A stretch of 38,923 bases of DNA, from positions 1-38,923 of the forward strand of contig JAFADH010000106.1 of the NCBI GenBank assembly GCA_023424995.1. Direction: 5' to 3'. The notes beneath the pieces were generated by a model. It had not been told where the DNA came from and did not search any database. It saw nothing but the letters and a program-made list of their open reading frames with translations. This stretch comes from Bacillota bacterium. Its GTDB lineage: Bacteria > Bacillota > Clostridia > Lachnospirales > Lachnospiraceae. This document shows positions 32,566 to 38,923 of this stretch, piece after piece. The first letter of the stretch is position 1; the number at the start of each line of letters is the position of its first letter. Both the position numbers and the translations under genes were made by a program.

Positions 32566-33774
32566 TCACATCCGAATCTTCTGCATATCGTAGCCCGTAG
32601 GATTCTGGAAGATACGCAGATCGAACTCACCGACGATGGAGAAGATATGATCAAAGATATCGGATTGTATCATCTCAAATACTGTCCATTCGGTGGTCTC
32701 CGTAAAAGCGTAGATTTCTAACGGAAGACCGTTCTCACCCGGCGGTAACTGGCGGACCATGGGCGGTGATTTTTTATTTAACTGAGGGTGGTTGTTCAGA
32801 TAATTCTGTACATACATACGGAAGGTTCCGATATTGGTCAGATGCTTTCCGTTAATTGCCTCTTCCCCTGTAACATTATTTCTATTATAATCGGTAATCT
32901 CCTGTTCCTTTTCAATAATATAATCCTTTAAATAATCTATTTTTTTATATTTTTCAATCATCTCCTGGTAGCAGAAGCCGATGCTGCCCATATCGATATA
33001 GATGGCACGCTTGATTCTTCTCCCGCCGTAATCCATCATTCCGCGCCAATTCTTGAAGGAATCCGAGACCAGGGAATAAGCCGGGATGGTGACGATCGTC
33101 TTATCAAAATTCTGAACCTTGACCGTATTAAGCGTAATATCAATAACATCTCCGTCCGCGCCGTACTGGGACATCTCTATCCAGTCTCCGATCCGGAGCA
33201 TATCGTTGGTGGTAAGCTGTATGCCTGCCATAAAACCAAGGATGGAATCCTTAAAGACAAAGGAAAATACCGCCGCCAAAGCTCCGATACCGCTCAGCAG
33301 AATCAACGGATTCTGATCCAGCAGGGTGCCGATGAGTACTATGGTTATAACGATGAAAAATACGATCTTAATTACCTGAAGCAGCCCTTTCAAGGGCCTT
33401 ACCCTGGAGATGGGAAATCTTATATATACATCGTTAATGGCATCTAATAAAGAATTCACCACAAAATAAAACATAACCAGGATATACACTGCCGCAATAC
33501 GTTTAACCAGATAATCAAACTTACCGAAAGCGGGTGCAAAGAAATAGATAATAATGCCGGGGACTATATTGGCCATCCGATACAGCACCTTACGCTCCAC
33601 CAGCACATTACCCCACTGGAATTTGTTTTTCAGGATTACTTTTGATAAGATCCTTATGACTATCTTTTTAAGAATCAAATCAATAATAATACAGGTAAAT
33701 AAAATGATAACGATATATATGGTATATTTTTGATTTTCACTGTACTGTTCTATGAATTCATTAATATATTTCAT
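32566..33774 (-). CDS. MscS-family mechanosensitive channel (YbdG-like)
   Basis: An inner-membrane osmotic safety valve of 402 residues. Four or five N-terminal helices precede the pore helix and beta domain, SGIGALAAVFSFVFKDSILGF then AGIQLTTNDMLRIGDWIEM (about residues 161-201). The strand VKVQNFDKTIVTIPAYSLVSDSFKNWRGM is typical of the MscS beta domain. The MAGIQLTTNDMLRIGDWIEM wording and the large C-terminal domain resemble E. coli YbdG (MscM) more than MscS itself. GAAAGG lies 13 bases before the ATG. The gene stands alone, converging with the V-ATPase transcript. Confidence 0.92.
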   Translation of the reverse strand: MKYINEFIEQYSENQKYTIYIVIILFTCIIIDLILKKIVIRILSKVILKNKFQWGNVLVERKVLYRMANIVPGIIIYFFAPAFGKFDYLVKRIAAVYILVMFYFVVNSLLDAINDVYIRFPISRVRPLKGLLQVIKIVFFIVITIVLIGTLLDQNPLILLSGIGALAAVFSFVFKDSILGFMAGIQLTTNDMLRIGDWIEMSQYGADGDVIDITLNTVKVQNFDKTIVTIPAYSLVSDSFKNWRGMMDYGGRRIKRAIYIDMGSIGFCYQEMIEKYKKIDYLKDYIIEKEQEITDYNRNNVTGEEAINGKHLTNIGTFRMYVQNYLNNHPQLNKKSPPMVRQLPPGENGLPLEIYAFTETTEWTVFEMIQSDIFDHIFSIVGEFDLRIFQNPTGYDMQKIRM

Positions 33775-34253
33775 GGATTTTACAGCCTTTCATAATAAAT
33801 ATAATATAAAACAATTTAAAATCAGATTCCGGTACTATTAGCTCTCTTTTCTATTTCACAATTTTACTACCCATGTAAAATATGTCAAATTTAACTCCTT
33901 TTCTCCACTCGGCAATAATTACTTGTAATTAATATAAATCAACACCATTTTATTGTCCGTTGATCGACCATTGGCAATGCTTCATATTAATTGCCTGTTT
34001 CATTCTTATAAATCAATGCTTGCACCAACTGCTTACTATAATTATTCACATATTTTTTGAATTCATATATCCTTCTTGCATTATTTCTCATGAAATTCTA
34101 ATGAAACCCATAAAAAACTATGATATACTATTAGCGCGCCCCAATCGGTGTACATATTTTACCAGTCAAAACCGGTCACTTTGATTGTGGGATAAAGTTC
34201 ATATATTTAGGAACTATAATGATTAATAACAAGAAAATGAAAGAGGTGTAATT
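33775..34253. other. 480-bp divergent promoter region between mscS and the P-type ATPase
   Basis: AT-rich, divergent intergenic region. A 74-codon plus-strand frame here has no ribosome binding site and is rejected. A plausible promoter for the P-type ATPase is TTGATT (34181-34186), 17 bases, TATTTA (34204-34209). No strong palindrome or known riboswitch motif was seen. Confidence 0.45.
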
Positions 34254-36920
34254 ATGTGGTTTACAAAATCACAGAATGATGTATTAACAGAATTGGGTGT
34301 CGACCCCTCCCATGGCCTCTCCGGTACGGAAGCGAAAAAACGGCTGGAGGAATACGGCCTCAACAAACTTAAGGGAAAGCCGAAAAAGAGCGTCATCGCT
34401 CTCTTCCTGTCCCAACTCAAGGATATGTTAATCTATGTATTACTTGCTGCCGCCGTTATCACTATGATAATAGGTGAATACACCGATTCCATTATTATAT
34501 TGCTGGTCGTTGTGCTGAATGCCGCAATCGGAGTTATCCAGGAATATAAAGCAGAGAAGGCTGTGGAAGCCCTCCAGAAGATGACCACTCCGAGAGCCAT
34601 CGTAAGGCGTGACGGGAAAGCAGTTGAGATTAATTCCGAGGAAGTCGTGCCCGGCGATATCGTACTCCTGGATGCGGGCCGCTTTGTACCTGCGGACCTT
34701 CGCCTGATCGACAGCGCTAATCTTCAGATCGAGGAATCAGCCTTAACCGGTGAGTCGGTTCCTTCTTCCAAGGATGCCTCTTCCATCTTCACGGATCCGA
34801 AGACATCCATCGGCGATAAATCCAATATGGCATTTCTTTCCACCCTTACCACCTATGGACGGGGAGAAGGCGTGGTAGTTGCCACTGCCATGAATACGGA
34901 GATCGGTAAGATCGCCTCTATCCTGGATGAAGGCCATGATGAGATGACCCCTCTCCAGAAGCGTCTTGATGAGCTTGGCAGGATCCTTGGCATCCTGGCT
35001 ATCGGTATCTGTGCTTTAATCTTTATCATCGCACTGATTCAACAGCGCGATCTCTTTGAAATGTTCCTGACCGCTATCAGTCTCGCAGTAGCCGCTATTC
35101 CGGAAGGACTGGCTGCAATCGTAGCCATCGTGCTGGCTCTTGGCGTTACCAGAATGTCCAAGATCAATGCCATCGTTAAAAAGCTCCCCGCAGTAGAGAC
35201 CCTTGGCTCCGTGAACATCATATGTTCCGATAAGACAGGTACCTTGACCCAGAATAAGATGACCGTGGTTCAGCAATATACCCTGGGACACCTTACTGAG
35301 GTTGAACAGACCGGTATCGGCCTTGTATCGACCCCTGATGAAAAAGAATTAATCAAATCCCTGGTTCTATGTTCCGATGCCACTTATGTGAACGGACAGG
35401 GAACCGGTGATCCCACTGAGATCGCTCTGATCGTCCTCGGCAATAAATATAAGCTCACAAAAGAAGCATTGAATGAACAGCACAGAAGAATGTCCGAGAA
35501 TCCTTTTGATTCCGACCGAAAATTAATGTCCACCCTGAATGTGGAAGGAAGCGGTTACCGTATCCATACCAAGGGTGCCATTGATAATATTCTGAAGCTC
35601 TCGGCTACCGCTTTGGTTGACGGCAAAGTGGTTCCTCTTACCCCCGAATTAAAGGCTGATTATCTGAAGGTTACGGAAAAGATGTCAGATTCCGCCCTTC
35701 GCGTCCTGGGTGTTGCCTATAAGGATACGGACCGGCTGCTTGCGCCGGAGGAAATGGAGAAGGATCTTACCGTCATCGGTCTTGTGGGCATGATCGACCC
35801 TCCGAGGCTTGAGGTTAAGGCTTCTATCGCAGATGCTAAGAATGCAGGCATCCGTCCCATTATGATTACCGGTGACCATAAGAATACTGCCGTTGCCATT
35901 GCTAAGGAATTAGGAATCGCTGAATCCATCGAACAAAGTATCACGGGCTCCGAGATTGATGAACTGTCCGAGGAAGTATTTGCCAAGAACATCAATAACT
36001 ATCGTGTATTCGCCAGAGTTTCTCCTGAGCATAAGGTTAAGATCGTCCGTGCCTTTAAGGCCCAGGGCAATATCGTATCCATGACCGGTGACGGTGTAAA
36101 TGACGCTCCTTCCTTAAAATATGCCGATATCGGTGTTGCCATGGGTATCACAGGTACCGACGTAGCCAAGGGTGCCAGCGATATGATATTAACCGATGAT
36201 AACTTCACCACCATTGTCCATGCCATTGAAGAAGGCAGAAATATCTACAATAATATTAAAAAGTCCGTAATATTCCTGCTCTCCTGCAACCTCGGCGAGG
36301 TTATTGCCATATTCGCCTCCATCCTGCTCAATTGGCCCATACCGCTGCTGGCGACCCAGATCCTGTGGGTCAACCTGATCACTGACTCCCTGCCTGCCAT
36401 AGCTCTCGGTGTGGATCCCGGAGACAGGGATGTAATGAAGCAGAAGCCCAGGAATCCCAAGGAAAGCTTCTTCGCCCGGGGTGCCGGAGTTCGTGCCGTT
36501 ATCGGCGGCGTGCTGATCGGTATATTCACTTTACTGGCCTTCTTCTATGGATTGACAGAGCATGGATATGACCTGGGAGAACCCATGCTGACCGGAGCGG
36601 CACTGGAGGAAGCCATCCCCTATGCGAGAACCATGGCCTTTGTAGTACTTGCTGTTTCCCAGCTCTTCTACTCCCTGTCCATGCGTAATGCTGACAAATC
36701 CATCTTTAAGGTAGGCCTGTTCACCAACAAATTCCTTGTGGGGGCAATTGCCGTGGGAATTCTGCTGCAGCTGATAGTAATCACGGTTCCGTTCCTGGCG
36801 GATGCCTTCGGTGTTCATAACCTGAGCGCAAATGAATGGGGTATTGCATTCTGCTTCGCTCTGGTACCGCTGATTGTAAATGAGCTGATTAAATTATTCT
36901 CCAAATCCTCAAAGAAGTAA
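34254..36920 (+). CDS. Type IIA P-type ATPase, Ca2+-transporting type
   Basis: An ATP-driven cation exporter of the cytoplasmic membrane, 888 residues. The phosphorylation site is D326 in ICSDKTGTLTQNK, the actuator loop TGES is at 165-168 and the hinge TGDGVNDAP at 611-618. Transport-site residues follow SERCA: PEGL (283-286) in M4, N and E in SCNLGEV (M5) and NLITDSLPAIALGVDPGD with N, T and D (M6). All ligands expected for Ca2+ are present, so I favour Ca2+, although Na+ or Mn2+ in relatives cannot be excluded. GAGGTG precedes the ATG. It stands alone, with no clear terminator before the next promoter. Confidence 0.95.
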   Translation: MWFTKSQNDVLTELGVDPSHGLSGTEAKKRLEEYGLNKLKGKPKKSVIALFLSQLKDMLIYVLLAAAVITMIIGEYTDSIIILLVVVLNAAIGVIQEYKAEKAVEALQKMTTPRAIVRRDGKAVEINSEEVVPGDIVLLDAGRFVPADLRLIDSANLQIEESALTGESVPSSKDASSIFTDPKTSIGDKSNMAFLSTLTTYGRGEGVVVATAMNTEIGKIASILDEGHDEMTPLQKRLDELGRILGILAIGICALIFIIALIQQRDLFEMFLTAISLAVAAIPEGLAAIVAIVLALGVTRMSKINAIVKKLPAVETLGSVNIICSDKTGTLTQNKMTVVQQYTLGHLTEVEQTGIGLVSTPDEKELIKSLVLCSDATYVNGQGTGDPTEIALIVLGNKYKLTKEALNEQHRRMSENPFDSDRKLMSTLNVEGSGYRIHTKGAIDNILKLSATALVDGKVVPLTPELKADYLKVTEKMSDSALRVLGVAYKDTDRLLAPEEMEKDLTVIGLVGMIDPPRLEVKASIADAKNAGIRPIMITGDHKNTAVAIAKELGIAESIEQSITGSEIDELSEEVFAKNINNYRVFARVSPEHKVKIVRAFKAQGNIVSMTGDGVNDAPSLKYADIGVAMGITGTDVAKGASDMILTDDNFTTIVHAIEEGRNIYNNIKKSVIFLLSCNLGEVIAIFASILLNWPIPLLATQILWVNLITDSLPAIALGVDPGDRDVMKQKPRNPKESFFARGAGVRAVIGGVLIGIFTLLAFFYGLTEHGYDLGEPMLTGAALEEAIPYARTMAFVVLAVSQLFYSLSMRNADKSIFKVGLFTNKFLVGAIAVGILLQLIVITVPFLADAFGVHNLSANEWGIAFCFALVPLIVNELIKLFSKSSKK

Positions 36921-37000
36921 GGTAATGCAGAATCTTTACTATCTAAGCCGGTATCAATGAATAACTTATTAGCCACATTCAATAAAAATAAAATATAATA

Positions 37001-37029
37001 TTGACTGTTTGATCAAATAATGGTATATA
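37001..37029 (+). promoter_or_regulatory. Promoter of the ABC importer operon
   Basis: TTGACT (37001-37006), 17-base spacer, TATATA (37024-37029); TATAAT at 37028-37033 is an alternative -10 with a long spacer. Confidence 0.6.
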
Positions 37030-37066
37030 TAATAACAACAGTGAATTTACTATTTGACCAAATAAT
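37008..37066. promoter_or_regulatory. Duplicated operator TTTGAYCAAATAAT
   Basis: TTTGATCAAATAAT (37008-37021), containing the perfect palindrome TTTGATCAAA, lies between -35 and -10. TTTGACCAAATAAT (37053-37066) lies about 20 bases after the predicted TSS. Centre spacing is 45 bp. This is the geometry of a looping or cooperative repressor; the regulator is unknown. Confidence 0.5.
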
Positions 37067-37085
37067 TTAATAGCTTACCCTATAC

Positions 37086-37132
37086 AAAGGTGTAGATTAA
37101 ATCCCTCGCGGAATTTTATCTGCACCTTTTTT
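37086..37132 (+). terminator. Terminator-type hairpin just before the ABC gene (attenuator candidate)
   Basis: AAAGGTGTAGATTAAAT (37086-37102) pairs with ATTTTATCTGCACCTTT (37113-37129) with few mismatches, followed by T6 (37127-37132). It ends 11 bases before the ABC gene's GGAGG, downstream of the only visible promoter. Confidence 0.75.
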
Positions 37133-37154
37133 ATTGGAATTACGGAGGTTTTGT

Positions 37155-38666
37155 GTGAACGAATTGCTGAGAATGGAAAACATGACAAAGGTATTCGGAG
37201 AGGTATACGCCAATAAGGATATCAATCTTTCCGTCCTGGAGGGTGAAGTGCATACCCTGCTTGGAGAAAACGGTGCGGGGAAAAGTACCCTGATGAATAT
37301 ACTCATCGGTTTATACCAGCCTACTAAAGGAAATATCTATCTCCGGGGAGAAAAAGTCCGTATCGATTCTCCGTCCAAAGCCGTAAAGCTTGGAATCGGA
37401 ATGGTGCACCAGCACTTTATGCTTGTGGAGGCTTTAACGGTTTTTGAGAATATCATATTGGGAATTACCAGGGACAAATCCTTATTTATTAAAAAAGAAG
37501 CAATCAGGAAAGAGATTCTTGAGCTTGCCAGGCGATATGGATTAGCTATTGAGATCGATAAACCCATATCTGAGATTTCCGTCGGAGCCAGACAGCGGGT
37601 GGAGATCTTAAAAGCTCTCTATCGCGAAGCGGAGCTTCTCATCCTGGATGAACCCACCGCTGCGCTCACGGATATTGAAGTGGAGGGCTTATTTCAGATC
37701 ATCCGTAAGCTTACTGCGGAGAAGAAATCCGTCATCTTTATATCCCATAAGATGCGTGAGGTATTGGAGATCAGCGACCGTATCACGATTCTCAGGTCGG
37801 GGCAGACCATCAGGACTCTGGAGCGCAGCAGTGCCCAGCAGGCAGAGCTGGCCAGCCTGATGATCGGCCGGGAGCTCATATCCAGCGAATATGACAAGGT
37901 CTCGGAAGCCGGGGATCCTGTTCTGGTTCTGAACAATGTCTGTTATCATAAATCCTCCAAGCACAATGGCATATCCCATATCTCCTTATGCATCGGGCAG
38001 GGTGAGATTCTGGGCATCGCAGGAGTGGATGGGAACGGACAATCCCAGCTTGCCCAGGTGGTAACCGGTGTCATCGCACCGGAAAGCGGAGAAATACTGC
38101 TGCATGCAAGGAAGGTGGCAAAATTCATACCGGCTGATTTTATTAATTCCAATGTCTCTCATATTCCGGAGGACCGCAATAAGATGGGGCTGATCGGGAA
38201 TATGACCGTGAAGGAAAACCTGGTTATGAAAAGTATCGAAAAGAAACGCATTTCCGTCCGGAAGGGACTTTATCTTAAAAGGAAAGCCATAACGGAATAT
38301 GCCAATGAGATGAAGGACAAATATGATATCCGCTGCTCTTCTGTGAATCAGGAGATTCGCAACCTCTCCGGCGGGAATCAGCAGAAAATCGTACTGGCAA
38401 GGGAATTGGAGGAGAATCCCAGGCTGCTGGTGGCTGTACATCCCACCAGAGGCCTGGATATCGGAGCTGCGAAATATGTGCATGATACCATGATTGCATC
38501 CCGGGACAAGGGCTGCGGCATTCTGCTGATCAGTGCGGATTTTGATGAGGTTCTGAAATTGTCCGACCGTATCGCAGTGATGTATGAGGGGCAGATTGCA
38601 GGTGTCTATTCCGGCAGGAAGCCTCCGGTTAAGGAAATCTCACTGGCGATGGCCGGAAAAGTATAG
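37155..38666 (+). CDS. ABC transporter ATPase, two-domain nucleoside/sugar type
   Basis: A 503-residue cytoplasmic ATPase with two nucleotide-binding domains in tandem, as in RbsA/MglA and nucleoside importers (YufO/NupO type). Domain 1 has Walker A GENGAGKST (37-45), signature ISVGARQRVE and Walker B LLILDEPTAALTD. Domain 2 has a degenerate Walker A, GVDGNGQSQL, which lacks GK-S/T, a canonical LSGGNQQK signature, and AVHPTRGLD where others have a Walker B glutamate. This asymmetry is usual for the family. GGAGG six bases before GTG 37155 fixes the start; upstream in-frame codons overlap the attenuator. The permease begins 17 bases after the stop. YufO-like wording favours nucleosides over sugars. 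Confidence 0.92.
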   Translation: MNELLRMENMTKVFGEVYANKDINLSVLEGEVHTLLGENGAGKSTLMNILIGLYQPTKGNIYLRGEKVRIDSPSKAVKLGIGMVHQHFMLVEALTVFENIILGITRDKSLFIKKEAIRKEILELARRYGLAIEIDKPISEISVGARQRVEILKALYREAELLILDEPTAALTDIEVEGLFQIIRKLTAEKKSVIFISHKMREVLEISDRITILRSGQTIRTLERSSAQQAELASLMIGRELISSEYDKVSEAGDPVLVLNNVCYHKSSKHNGISHISLCIGQGEILGIAGVDGNGQSQLAQVVTGVIAPESGEILLHARKVAKFIPADFINSNVSHIPEDRNKMGLIGNMTVKENLVMKSIEKKRISVRKGLYLKRKAITEYANEMKDKYDIRCSSVNQEIRNLSGGNQQKIVLARELEENPRLLVAVHPTRGLDIGAAKYVHDTMIASRDKGCGILLISADFDEVLKLSDRIAVMYEGQIAGVYSGRKPPVKEISLAMAGKV

Positions 38667-38683
38667 GGAAGGAGAATTACGGT

Positions 38684-38923
38684 TTGAAGATAAAAAACAC
38701 AGTGATAAAAGCATTGGTTCCTATTGCATCCGTGCTCTGTTCCTTCCTGGTGGGGGCCGCAATGATCGCATTCATAGGCGGAAATCCCCTGGAAGCATAT
38801 TCGTACCTGCTCCGGGGAGCCTTCGGTTCTACCGCCAACTTTGGTGAGACCGTCGTAAAGGCAGTTCCGCTTATATTTACCGGATTGGCTGCAACCTTTG
38901 CGTATAAGTGCGGAGTATTCAAC
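38684..38923 (+). CDS. ABC transporter permease, nucleoside/sugar type (partial, runs off the window)
   Basis: The first 80 codons of a membrane permease (BPD_transp_2 family) read through to the window edge without a stop. The start is TTG at 38684, with GGAAGGAG nine bases upstream. A first helix (LVPIASVLCSFLVGAAMIAFIGG) is followed by NPLEAYSYLLRGAFGS and then FGETVVKAVPLIFTGLAA and AFAYKCGVFN-like sequence (TFAYKCGVFN), the conserved start of YufP/NupP-type permeases. It forms an operon with the ATPase. A second permease and a BmpA-like lipoprotein are expected outside the window. Confidence 0.88.
   Translation, partial: MKIKNTVIKALVPIASVLCSFLVGAAMIAFIGGNPLEAYSYLLRGAFGSTANFGETVVKAVPLIFTGLAATFAYKCGVFN

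Larger units (their letters stand above)
36921..37154 (+). promoter_or_regulatory. Leader of the ABC importer operon: promoter, duplicated operator, attenuator
   Basis: A promoter at 37001-37029 is overlapped by one copy of TTTGAYCAAATAAT, with a second copy downstream at 37053-37066. A terminator-type hairpin lies at 37086-37132, only a few bases before GGAGG of the ABC gene, so any transcript entering the gene must pass the hairpin. No known riboswitch consensus (purine or other) was recognised in the roughly 95-base leader. Confidence 0.55.

Noticed and set aside
33960..34184. 74-codon plus-strand frame upstream of the P-type ATPase
   Set aside because: TTG start without a ribosome binding site, and a composition that fits translated AT-rich intergenic DNA.

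Overview
The window reads as chromosome from an anaerobic, low-to-mid GC Firmicute of the class Clostridia, most like Lachnospiraceae. The basis is pyruvate:ferredoxin oxidoreductase, V-type instead of F-type ATPase genes, strong AGGAGG ribosome binding sites, frequent TTG/GTG starts, AT-rich spacers and a DUF3787-type clostridial small protein. This is inference from gene content. No rRNA, tRNA, CRISPR array, phage or complete insertion sequence is visible.

Layout. Bases 188-12396 are all minus strand: pyruvate:ferredoxin oxidoreductase with a small DUF3787-type gene just upstream, an APC amino-acid permease, a cyclase-family hydrolase followed by the decayed tail of a P-II (GlnB-type) gene, the oxidative pentose phosphate pair zwf and gnd, a flavin-dependent FabK/nitronate-monooxygenase-like enzyme, and a Crp/Fnr regulator with an N-terminal cysteine cluster. 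The spacers hold a 120-bp TA-flanked long palindrome, a fourfold 17-bp tandem repeat, a perfect TGTGA-N6-TCACA site and a perfect consensus promoter followed by two palindromic operators.

The centre (13053-32044) is the most striking part: two complete V-type ATPase operons placed head to head, about 1 kb apart. The minus-strand operon has the order G/H-I-K-E-C-F-A-B-D, the Enterococcus hirae Na+-ATPase order, and its rotor subunit keeps every known Na+ ligand. The plus-strand operon has the order G/H-C-I-K-F-E-A-B-D, a differently built rotor subunit, a different A-subunit P-loop and a different I-subunit membrane motif. Between them sits one unrecognised membrane protein. I infer two rotary pumps of different ancestry and perhaps different ion choice. 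A 58-residue membrane protein follows the second operon.

The right end carries a YbdG-like MscS channel (minus), a type IIA Ca2+-type P-ATPase (plus) and the start of a nucleoside/sugar-type ABC importer (ATPase plus the first 80 codons of a permease). The importer's leader shows a duplicated operator and a terminator hairpin directly before the ribosome binding site.

Together the genes describe ferredoxin-based anaerobic metabolism, NADPH supply, ion-gradient energetics (two V-ATPases, a Ca2+ pump, an osmotic valve) and solute uptake. Domain-level names are secure for most genes. Ion specificity, regulator-site pairings and mobile-element interpretations are inferences.
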